A stretch of DNA of 64,000 nt, from positions 1-64,000 of the forward strand of contig NZ_JABCJE010000007.1 of assembly GCF_013377535.1 (NCBI RefSeq), given 5' to 3'. Below the pieces are notes generated by a model, which saw nothing but the letters and a program-made list of their open reading frames with translations, was not told the DNA's origin and searched no databases. Source of the DNA: Donghicola mangrovi (lineage in GTDB: Bacteria > Pseudomonadota > Alphaproteobacteria > Rhodobacterales > Rhodobacteraceae). Below are positions 57,125-64,000 of the stretch, in pieces (position 1 is the first letter of the stretch; the number at the start of each line of letters is the position of its first letter). A program made the translations under genes and the position numbers.

Positions 57125-57984
57125 GCCCGAACTTACGGGGAAGCCTCTATATGGCCGCCGCGATGGCGGCCTTTTCCGTTGAGGATTCCTTCTTCAAACA
57201 CGCCACCCAGTCGATCCCGACCAGTCAGGCGCTGATGATGTTCGGCGGCTTGGGGCTGGCGGTCTTCGCCCTGTTGTCGCGCCGCCGCAGCGAGCCTGTC
57301 TGGCATCCCCAACTGCTGTCTACCGCGTTGATCTTGCGATCGATTTGCGAGCTGTGCGGGCGGCTGTTCTTTGCGCTGGCCTTGGCGCTGACGCCCTTGA
57401 CCAGCGCCAGTGCGATCCTGCAGGCTGCGCCCTTGGTGGTGGTGGTCGGGGCCGTTGTGTTCTTTGGCGAGCGGGTCGGTTGGCGCCGCTGGCTGGCGAT
57501 CGCAATGGGCTTTGCCGGTGTGCTGCTGATTATCCGCCCGACGCCCGCGCTGTTTGACCCGACCTCGGTGTTTGCGGTGCTGGCGACCCTTGGTTTTGCG
57601 GGCCGTGATCTGGCGACCCGTGCCAGCCCCGCGACCATGTCGACGGAACAGCTGGGATCGCTCGGCTTTGCCATTCTGACGCTGGCCGGTGTGATCCTGT
57701 CGCTGGTGATGGGCGAACAGCCCGTGATGCCGCCGCTGCCCACGGTCGCCGCGATCATGGCTGCCACCAGCGCCGGCGTTCTGGCCTATAGCGCCCTGAC
57801 CAAGGCGATGCGCACCGGTGATATCAGCGCCGTGACCCCATTCCGCTACACCCGGCAGCTCTTTGCACTGATCCTTGGCTTTGCCATTTTCGGAGAGTGG
57901 CCTGATCTGTTAACGTGGGTTGGTATCGGTGTGATTATCCTGAGCGGGGTTTACACCGCGCGCGCAGGGCGGCAAGACCGCTGA
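57121..57984 (+). CDS. EamA/DMT-family membrane transporter
   Basis: The 287-residue protein has ten helices in two EamA repeats, starting [18 protein letters not shown] and ending [20 protein letters not shown]. It starts at TTG, overlapping the rnc stop (TTGA). The family is the same as the gene at 4959 but the sequence is clearly different. Substrate unknown. Its presence between rnc and era is unusual but maintains the reading direction. Confidence 0.9.
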   Translation: MSPNLRGSLYMAAAMAAFSVEDSFFKHATQSIPTSQALMMFGGLGLAVFALLSRRRSEPVWHPQLLSTALILRSICELCGRLFFALALALTPLTSASAILQAAPLVVVVGAVVFFGERVGWRRWLAIAMGFAGVLLIIRPTPALFDPTSVFAVLATLGFAGRDLATRASPATMSTEQLGSLGFAILTLAGVILSLVMGEQPVMPPLPTVAAIMAATSAGVLAYSALTKAMRTGDISAVTPFRYTRQLFALILGFAIFGEWPDLLTWVGIGVIILSGVYTARAGRQDR

Positions 57985-58017
57985 ATTCCTGACAGACCCA
58001 GATTCGAAAAGAGACCC

Positions 58018-58923
58018 ATGACCACACGTGCAGGCTTCGTCGCCTTGATTGGTGAACCCAACGCCGGAAAATCCACTCTGCTGAACCGCATGGTGGGGGC
58101 CAAGGTCTCTATCGTGACCCACAAGGTTCAGACCACCCGTGCCCGTATCCGCGGCGTCGCGCTGGAAGGGGACAGCCAGATCGTGTTCGTGGACACGCCC
58201 GGCCTGTTCAAGCCGCGCCGCCGTCTGGACCGCGCGATGGTCGCTGCTGCTTGGGGCGGGGCTGCGGACGCGGACGTGATCGTCATGCTGATCGAGGCGC
58301 ACCGCGGCGTGACCGAGGGTGTCGAGCGCATTCTGGAAAACCTCGGCGACGTGGCCAAGGGCCGCAAAGTCATTCTGGCGATTAACAAGATCGACCGCGT
58401 CCAGAGCGATGTGCTGCTGGCCCTGACCAAGGACATGAACGAACGGTTCGCCTTCGAGCAGACCTTCATGATCTCGGCCGAGCGTGGCTATGGCGTGGAC
58501 GATCTGCGCAAATATTTGGCCGACCAGCTGCCCGAGAGCCCGTGGCTCTATCCCGAGGATCAGATCGCGGACCTGCCCATGCGCATGATCGCCGCCGAAA
58601 TGACCCGCGAGAAGCTGACCCTGCGCCTGCATCAGGAACTGCCCTATCAGCTGACCGTCGAGACCGAGCACTGGAACGAGCGTGAAGATGGCTCGTGCCG
58701 CGTCGATCAGGTGGTCTATGTCGTGCGCGACGGCCACAAAGGCATCATTCTTGGCCACAAGGGCGAGACGATCAAAGCGATCTCGAAGCTGGCCCGCGAA
58801 GAGCTGCAAGAGTTCCTTGGCCGCAAGGTGCACCTGTTCCTGCAGGTAAAGGTCCGCGAAAAGTGGCTGGATGAAGCCGAGCGTTATAGCGAAATGGGTC
58901 TCGACTTCAAAGACGGGAACTGA
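58018..58923 (+). CDS. era: GTPase Era
   Basis: Era is an essential GTPase binding the 3' end of 16S rRNA in 30S assembly. The 301-residue product has GEPNAGKSTLLNRMVG, VDTPGLF, and NKID in the G domain, and a C-terminal KH domain with ILGHKGETIKAISKLAREEL. The ATG at 58018 is correct. It overlaps the DUF1491 gene by one base. Confidence 0.97.
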   Translation: MTTRAGFVALIGEPNAGKSTLLNRMVGAKVSIVTHKVQTTRARIRGVALEGDSQIVFVDTPGLFKPRRRLDRAMVAAAWGGAADADVIVMLIEAHRGVTEGVERILENLGDVAKGRKVILAINKIDRVQSDVLLALTKDMNERFAFEQTFMISAERGYGVDDLRKYLADQLPESPWLYPEDQIADLPMRMIAAEMTREKLTLRLHQELPYQLTVETEHWNEREDGSCRVDQVVYVVRDGHKGIILGHKGETIKAISKLAREELQEFLGRKVHLFLQVKVREKWLDEAERYSEMGLDFKDGN

Positions 58924-59249
58924 TGGCCCGTCTGACTTCGGATTTCTGGGTGCACGCCTATCTGGCGCGGCTGCGGCTGGCCGACATTCCTGCCTATGTC
59001 ACCGCCCATGGCGATGATACGGCGGGGGCGGTGCTGGTCAAACTGGCCACGCTGGACGGGCAGGCGCAGGCCTTTCACCGCACCTATGATCTGATGTCGG
59101 GCGAACGGGTCTGGGCCACCTTGGCCGCTGGGCCCGAATTCGAGGTCGACGAAGCCATCTGCCGCCAGCAATCCTTTGACCCCGATCTCTGGGTGATCGA
59201 GGTCGAGGATCGCCAAGGGCGTCACTTACTGGACAGCGAAGGTCTGTGA
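58923..59249 (+). CDS. DUF1491-family protein
   Basis: The 108-residue protein matches DUF1491, with RLTSDFWVHAYLARLRLADI and FDPDLWVIEVEDRQGRHLL. The family is restricted to alphaproteobacteria and has no assigned function. Its 3' end overlaps the convergent gene by 28 bases. Location between era and recO is typical. Confidence 0.9.
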   Translation: MARLTSDFWVHAYLARLRLADIPAYVTAHGDDTAGAVLVKLATLDGQAQAFHRTYDLMSGERVWATLAAGPEFEVDEAICRQQSFDPDLWVIEVEDRQGRHLLDSEGL

Positions 59250-59836
59250 ATTCGGGCGATCCCGACCAGAATAAACCCGCAGACCAGAAATCCGGCGGCG
59301 ACGATGCTCATTTCCCTGAGCAGGCCAAGCAGCCCCAGTTCCGGTACATCCAAAAAGTAATACGGGTACTTCCCGTCCAGCGACCCGCGCCAGATGCCAT
59401 AGGCCGCATAGACCAGCGGCCAGATCACCCACTGCAGCGCATTGCGCCAACCCAGACCGGATTTGGGCGCACAGGTCAGCCACCACAAGAAACAAAGCGC
59501 GGGCACGACCGTGTGGAACCCGTGGTTTGACACCTCTCCGATGATGGATTTGAATTCGTGGGATGCCGCAAGCAGCGCGTGAAACACGATCCCCACCAGA
59601 ACGATCTGCAAAGTGATCGCTCCCGACCAATGGGCGCTCAGCCGCTTGCCGCTCAGGGCCATTGCGCCGAACACGATCGCGACAGTCAGGTTGGTCAGGA
59701 TGGTGTAATAGCGCACCATATTCCACCAGACGCTGGCAACCGTGCCGCCATCCGCGTCCAAGTCCACAAAAGTCTGGATAATCAGGCTGCCCACGGCCAG
59801 CCCTGCGATAAGCCCGATCAGGCGTTTTTCGAACAT
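59222..59836 (-). CDS. Pr6Pr-family membrane protein
   Basis: The 204-residue protein has six hydrophobic segments with a TNLTVAIVFGAMAL and HGFHTVVPALCFLWWL pattern, matching the Pr6Pr (FAR-17a/AIG1-like) group. Function is unknown in bacteria. AGGGGAAA precedes the ATG at 59836. It is inserted between the plus-strand era-DUF1491 and recO genes. Confidence 0.82.
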   Translation of the reverse strand: MFEKRLIGLIAGLAVGSLIIQTFVDLDADGGTVASVWWNMVRYYTILTNLTVAIVFGAMALSGKRLSAHWSGAITLQIVLVGIVFHALLAASHEFKSIIGEVSNHGFHTVVPALCFLWWLTCAPKSGLGWRNALQWVIWPLVYAAYGIWRGSLDGKYPYYFLDVPELGLLGLLREMSIVAAGFLVCGFILVGIARIHRPSLSSK

Positions 59837-59942
59837 TGAGCGTTTCCCCTCTGGTTGAGGGGACTTTGCGCAAAACCAGTCATTGGCACAATGCAGGTTC
59901 ACAACCCCTTGCAGGCCCCCGAAACCGCCCCATAGTTGCCAG

Positions 59943-60674
59943 ATGGAATGGAGAGACCAAGGCATCCTGCTATCCGCCCGTAAACACGGCGAAACGGCAG
60001 CCATTATCGAAGTGTTCACCGAAACGCATGGCCGCACTGCGGGCATCGTGCGCGGCGGCATTTCGCGTAAAATTGCGCCGGTTCTTCAGCCCGGAAACCA
60101 GGTGGACGTCACATGGCGCGCTCGCACCGAGGATCAGCTTGGCACCTACACGGTCGAGCCTATCCGCTCTCGCAGCGCGGCCCTGTCCGACCGGATCGCC
60201 TTGGCGGGCCTGAACGCCACAACATCCCTCCTGCGCTTTTCCCTGCCAGAGCGCGAGGCGCATCACCCGCTCTATATCCGCTCGGTCACGCTGATGGACC
60301 TGCTGGCCCACCCCGCGGCTTTTCCGCTGGCGTACCTGCGCTGGGAACTCGCCCTTCTCGAAGAACTCGGCTTCGGCCTAGACCTCACCCGCTGCGCCGT
60401 GACCGGCGACATGGACGACCTCGCCTATGTCTCCCCGCGTTCGGGCCGCGCGGTCAGTACCGCAGGCGCAGGCGAATGGGCCCCGAAACTCTTGCCGCTC
60501 CCCCAGTGCCTTCTAGGCCAAGGCCCCGTCATCGACACCGAAATCCTCGATGGCTTCCAGCTGACGGGCTATTTCCTCGAACACCACCTCGCCAAATCCT
60601 TTGGCGACAAACCCCTGCCGGAAAGCCGCGCCCGTTTCCTCGACCTCTTGAAACGTCAAACGCCGGCCCCATAA
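59943..60674 (+). CDS. recO: DNA repair protein RecO
   Basis: RecO with RecR loads RecA on single-stranded DNA in gap repair. The 243-residue product starts [20 protein letters not shown], the N-terminal OB fold, and has [20 protein letters not shown] in the helical domain, typical of alphaproteobacterial RecO without a zinc-finger Cys set. Its stop codon lies in the loop of a strong hairpin. Confidence 0.95.
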   Translation: MEWRDQGILLSARKHGETAAIIEVFTETHGRTAGIVRGGISRKIAPVLQPGNQVDVTWRARTEDQLGTYTVEPIRSRSAALSDRIALAGLNATTSLLRFSLPEREAHHPLYIRSVTLMDLLAHPAAFPLAYLRWELALLEELGFGLDLTRCAVTGDMDDLAYVSPRSGRAVSTAGAGEWAPKLLPLPQCLLGQGPVIDTEILDGFQLTGYFLEHHLAKSFGDKPLPESRARFLDLLKRQTPAP

Positions 60675-60737
60675 AGGACCGGCGCTTCTTCATCTTGGGT
60701 AAAATACCCCGGGGTGTGGGGCAGAGCCCCACGCACC
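60661..60737. repeat. hairpin plus AAAATACCCC intergenic element (copy 2)
   Basis: Between convergent recO and mcd. A stem CGCCGG-CC / GG-CCGGCG (60661-60684) encloses the recO stop codon. It is followed by CTTGGGTAAAATACCCCGG and a second hairpin, TGGGGC-AGA-GCCCCA (60717-60731). The same order and near-identical sequence is found at 63351-63442. Confidence 0.7.
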
Positions 60738-62426
60738 TTAACCCAGCAGGCGACGCGCGATCACCTGCGCCTGAATTTCACCAGCACCTTCAAAGATGTT
60801 CAGGATGCGCGCATCACACAGGATGCGGCTGATGGTGTATTCCAGCGCAAAGCCGTTGCCGCCGTGGATCTGCAGACCGTTGTCCGCCGCTGCCCAAGCC
60901 ACACGGGCCCCCAGCAGCTTGGCCATACCGGCCTCGAGGTCACAGCGACGATCGTTGTCTTTCTCACGCGCCGAGAAGTAGGTCAGCTGACGCGCGATCA
61001 TCAGTTCCACCGCCATCATCGCCAGCTTGTTGGCCACGCGGGGGAATTCGATCAACGACTTGCCGAACTGCTTACGGTCTTCGGCGTACTGGATTGCAAC
61101 GTCCAGCGCCGACTGACCCACACCAACAGCGCGCGCTGCGGTCTGGATACGGGCCGATTCAAAGGTCTGCATCAGCTGTTTGAAGCCCTGACCTTCTTCG
61201 CCGCCCAAGAGGTTCTCGCCCTTGACTGCGAATTTGTCGAAGCCCAGTTCGTATTCCTTCATGCCGCGGTAACCCAGAACCTCGATCTCGCCGCCGGTCA
61301 TGCCGGGGGTGGGGAAGGGCTCTTCGTCGGTGCCGGGGGTCTTTTCGGCCAGGAACATCGACAGACCTTTGTAGTTGTCGGTCGACGGATCGGTCCGCGC
61401 CAGCAGGGTCATCACGTGGGTACGCGCCGCGTGGGTGATCCAGGTCTTGTTGCCGGTCACTTCATAGTCGCCATCGGCATTCTTCACTGCGCGGGTGCGC
61501 AGGCTGCCAAGGTCGGACCCGGTATTCGGCTCGGTGAACACAGCGGTCGGCAGTTTCTCGGCAGATGCCAGCGCAGGCAGCCATTTCTGCTTCTGCTCTT
61601 CGGTACCTCCAGCCAGGATCAGCTCTGCCGCGATTTCCGAACGGGTGCCAAGCGAACCAACGCCGATATACCCGCGCGATAGCTCTTCCGAGACAACGCA
61701 CATCGCGGTCTTGGACATGCCGAACCCGCCGTATTCCTCGGGGATGGTCAGGCCGAACACGCCCATTTCGGCCAGTTCGTTGATGATCTCCAGCGGGATC
61801 AGCTCGTCCTTCAAGTGCCATTCGTGGGCATGGGGCTCCACGCGGTCCTGCGAGTAGCGACGGAACTGCTCGCGGATCATCTCCATTTCGTCTTCCAGAC
61901 CGGTGTTGCCGGTGGTCAGGTTCGCACGGGTCTCGCGCATGATCGCGACCAGACGCACGCGCGCCGCCTGAGTGTTGCCCGATGCGATCAGGGTCTTCAC
62001 CGCGTCGGTCATCAGGCCGGTCACCGCGTCCGAAGGCATACCCAGATCCGACAGGCGCACGATCTCGCCCTGGTTCATCAGGATGCCGCCAGCGATCTGG
62101 CTCAGGTATTCGCCAAAGGCGATCTGCAGGATCAGCTGCTCGGTCTCGCCGAACTTGCCCTCGTCCTTCAGGGCGATGGCCCAACGGTGCATTTCGCGCA
62201 GGGCTTCGACATAGGTCGCCAGCCAAGCCACGCCGTGGGCTGCAGTCTGGTTCTGTTCGACCAGATCGTTCGAAATGCGGCCGCCGTCGCTGACAATGGC
62301 GCGGACGGTGTTCAGCGCCTGTTCAAGGATCGCCTCGGCGGGCGCGATTGCGGCCTCGGTCAGGCCAAGCAAATCGGGAAGCAGCGTCGCGGTCTGCGCT
62401 GCGAAGTCCTGTCCGTCATGTGCCAT
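60738..62426 (-). CDS. mcd: acyl-CoA dehydrogenase, probable methylsuccinyl-CoA dehydrogenase
   Basis: The 562-residue flavoprotein is longer than common acyl-CoA dehydrogenases because of an N-terminal helical extension of about 160 residues, as in the methylsuccinyl-CoA dehydrogenase of the ethylmalonyl-CoA pathway. Core motifs are TEPNTGSDLGSLRT, GNKTWITHA, and the catalytic region IHGGNGFALEY with NIFEGAGEIQAQVIARRLLG at the end. The pathway assignment is inferred from length and lineage; no other pathway genes are in the window. pckA lies 1 kb away. Confidence 0.78.
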   Translation of the reverse strand: MAHDGQDFAAQTATLLPDLLGLTEAAIAPAEAILEQALNTVRAIVSDGGRISNDLVEQNQTAAHGVAWLATYVEALREMHRWAIALKDEGKFGETEQLILQIAFGEYLSQIAGGILMNQGEIVRLSDLGMPSDAVTGLMTDAVKTLIASGNTQAARVRLVAIMRETRANLTTGNTGLEDEMEMIREQFRRYSQDRVEPHAHEWHLKDELIPLEIINELAEMGVFGLTIPEEYGGFGMSKTAMCVVSEELSRGYIGVGSLGTRSEIAAELILAGGTEEQKQKWLPALASAEKLPTAVFTEPNTGSDLGSLRTRAVKNADGDYEVTGNKTWITHAARTHVMTLLARTDPSTDNYKGLSMFLAEKTPGTDEEPFPTPGMTGGEIEVLGYRGMKEYELGFDKFAVKGENLLGGEEGQGFKQLMQTFESARIQTAARAVGVGQSALDVAIQYAEDRKQFGKSLIEFPRVANKLAMMAVELMIARQLTYFSAREKDNDRRCDLEAGMAKLLGARVAWAAADNGLQIHGGNGFALEYTISRILCDARILNIFEGAGEIQAQVIARRLLG

Positions 62427-62573
62427 GAGTCATCTCCTATAATGCTTGTGCAGAGAACTAGAGCCTTTGCAGGCGCAGCGCAATAAAAATACCCAAGTCA
62501 GCACGAAAGTATGCCCAATATTGCGCGTTGAATTTTTCACCTACTGCGCTAACGGCCGTGCTAAAGCCCTGAA

Positions 62574-63344
62574 ATGGAACTCGTTACACATCTGATGACG
62601 CCATCGGCCTTTGCGCTGGCCCTAAGTGTCGCCTTCATCGCCGGAGTGGTCAAAGGAATGGTGGGATTCGCCATGCCTATGATTCTCATTTCCGGCCTGT
62701 CTTCTGTTATTTCGCCGGAATTGGCGCTGGCGGGCCTGATCTTGCCGACGGTGATCACCAACGGGATGCAAGCCCTGCGACAAGGCCCCCGCGCCGCATG
62801 GGAATCACTGCTGAAGTTCCGCGGCTACCTTGGCACATTGCTGGTGGTGCTGGTGCTCAGCGCCCAACTGGTCCGCGTGATCCCGGTCGAGGCGATGTTG
62901 CTGATCATCGGGGTCCCCATCGTGATTTTCGCTGCGACGCAGCTAGCCGGAATGCCCCTGCGCATCGCCTCTCCGTCGACCCGAACCACCGAAATCGGGA
63001 TCGGCGCCTTTGCCGGTTTCATCGGCGGGCTATCCGGAGTCTGGGGCCCGCCCACGGTGGCCTACCTGACTGCCCTTGATACCCCGAAACGCGACCACAT
63101 TCGGGTCCAAGGGGTGATCTACGGCCTCGGCGCTATTGTCCTCTTGTTCGCTCATATCGGTTCAGGCGTCGTGCGCGTTGAAACCCTGCCGTTCTCGATC
63201 GCCATCGTCCCGCCCGCCATCATCGGCATGTGGCTGGGGCTCAAGGTGAACGACCGGATCGACCAAGCGGCCTTCCGCAAAGCCACGCTGTTCGTCCTGA
63301 TGATCGCAGGACTGAACCTGATCCGCCGCGGCCTGATGGGCTAA
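62574..63344 (+). CDS. TauE/SafE-family anion exporter
   Basis: The 256-residue protein has eight hydrophobic segments in two repeats, with FIAGVVKGMVGFAMPM at the start and FAGFIGGLSGVWGPPTVAYL in the middle, both typical of TauE/SafE. Members export sulfite or organosulfonates. It is divergent from mcd. Substrate not proven. Confidence 0.9.
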   Translation: MELVTHLMTPSAFALALSVAFIAGVVKGMVGFAMPMILISGLSSVISPELALAGLILPTVITNGMQALRQGPRAAWESLLKFRGYLGTLLVVLVLSAQLVRVIPVEAMLLIIGVPIVIFAATQLAGMPLRIASPSTRTTEIGIGAFAGFIGGLSGVWGPPTVAYLTALDTPKRDHIRVQGVIYGLGAIVLLFAHIGSGVVRVETLPFSIAIVPPAIIGMWLGLKVNDRIDQAAFRKATLFVLMIAGLNLIRRGLMG

Positions 63345-63452
63345 ACGAAAACCGCCGGCCCAAAACAGGACCGGCGGCGCTTATTCACTTTGGCAAAATA
63401 CCCCGGGGGTGAATTGCCGAAGGCAAGAGGGGGCAGCGCCCCCTCACTCCAA
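63345..63452. repeat. hairpin plus AAAATACCCC intergenic element (copy 3)
   Basis: Between convergent TauE and pckA. A stem CCGCCGG-CC / GG-CCGGCGG (63352-63377) is followed by CACTTTGGCAAAATACCCC (63387 on), then a second hairpin GAGGGGGC-AGC-GCCCCCTC (63427-63445). It closely matches the element at 60661. It probably ends one or both convergent transcripts. Confidence 0.7.
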
Positions 63453-64000
63453 TCAACCGATTGCAGCGGCCTTAACGTCTTTGTCGATGTAGGGCAGGTA
63501 CTGCTCGAAGTTGTCCGAGAACATCTTGACCAGTTTCTCTGCCTGCGCGTCGTAGGCTGCGGTGTCACCCCAGGTACGGCGGGGATCCAGCAGCACTTCG
63601 GGCACACCGGGAACGTCCACGGGCACGTCGAAGCCAAAGTTCGGGTCCTTGCGGAACTCGACGGTGCTCAGGCTGCCGTCCAGAGCGGCGGTCAGCAGGG
63701 CGCGGGTTGCCTTGATGGGCATACGCTTGCCGGTGCCGTAGGCGCCGCCGGTCCAGCCGGTGTTCACCAGCCAGCAGGTTGCACCGTGCTTGGCGATCTT
63801 GTCACGCAGCAGGTTGCCGTACACCTCGGGGCGACGGGGCATGAAGGGCGCACCGAAGCAGGTCGAGAAGGTGGGCTCGGGCTCGGTCACGCCGCGCTCG
63901 GTCCCTGCAACCTTCGAGGTGAAGCCCGACAGGAAGTGGTACATCGCCTGCGCGGGGGTCAGACGCGCGATCGGAGGCAGAACACCGAACGCATCACAGG
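63453..64000 (-). CDS. pckA: phosphoenolpyruvate carboxykinase (ATP), C-terminal part
   Basis: The frame is open to the window end, so the N-terminal part lies outside. The visible 182 residues include [44 protein letters not shown] and [15 protein letters not shown], all typical of ATP-type PckA. It makes phosphoenolpyruvate from oxaloacetate in gluconeogenesis. Confidence 0.96.
   Translation of the reverse strand, partial: CDAFGVLPPIARLTPAQAMYHFLSGFTSKVAGTERGVTEPEPTFSTCFGAPFMPRRPEVYGNLLRDKIAKHGATCWLVNTGWTGGAYGTGKRMPIKATRALLTAALDGSLSTVEFRKDPNFGFDVPVDVPGVPEVLLDPRRTWGDTAAYDAQAEKLVKMFSDNFEQYLPYIDKDVKAAAIG

Overview
The window is a stretch of chromosome from an alphaproteobacterium of the family Rhodobacteraceae (Roseobacter-type). 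The inference rests on high GC coding sequence and several lineage markers: a MipZ division-site ATPase, an ImuB/DnaE2 mutagenesis cassette, F0 ATP synthase genes with a b/b' pair and no F1 genes beside them, a 562-residue acyl-CoA dehydrogenase of the methylsuccinyl-CoA dehydrogenase type, DUF1491, BluB, and an omega-RSH pair. There is one tRNA (Pro, CGG). I see no rRNA, CRISPR array, insertion sequence or prophage.

Layout. 1-4.9 kb: imuB and dnaE2 (error-prone repair), then a bidirectional terminator and tRNA-Pro. 4.9-11.5 kb, all minus strand: an EamA transporter, leuB, an exonuclease/endonuclease/phosphatase protein with no normal start codon, a membrane protein, leuD, leuC. 11.7-17.4 kb, plus strand: rsfS, rlmH, then gpmI-envC-ctpA-rppH in tight overlap. 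17.5-19.6 kb: mipZ divergent from a conserved small protein, then rpmE and rplS. 19.96-20.59 kb: a foreign-looking AT-rich pair of small membrane proteins. 20.6-26.1 kb, minus strand: trmD-rimM-small membrane ORF-bluB-rpsP-chorismate mutase-two GNATs-ffh.

26.3-33 kb: azoR divergent from a LysR regulator, an ArsR regulator, the F0 operon (atpI-atpB-atpE-atpF'-atpF), a GntR/FCD regulator with a likely operator, and a GNAT. 33-40 kb: smc, a GNAT coupled to a MltB-type transglycosylase, and the cobalamin genes cbiB and cobC. 40-42.5 kb: a glutathionyl-hydroquinone reductase, an HxlR regulator and a divergent QorB-type quinone oxidoreductase, probably one electrophile-stress module. 42.6-49.8 kb: a small protein, patB, def, a second active-site-dead deformylase paralogue, fmt, small membrane genes, rnhA, ispH and an NYN-domain protein. 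49.9-60.7 kb, mostly plus strand: folK, rpoZ, rsh, DUF2062, pdxJ, lysE, acpS, lepB, rnc, eamA, era, DUF1491, recO. 60.7-64 kb: mcd, a TauE/SafE exporter and the 3' part of pckA.

Genes are packed and often translationally coupled (ATGA, TTGA, GTGA, TAATG overlaps). Most of the window is core genome. The points most worth follow-up are: the catalytically degenerate deformylase between def and fmt; the AT-rich membrane gene pair between rplS and trmD; the hairpin-plus-AAATAC intergenic repeat seen three times; the HxlR/QorB/YqjG module and a similar perfect palindrome elsewhere; a 47-residue cysteine-containing ORF upstream of rimM; and the start-codon puzzle of the gene ending at 7230.
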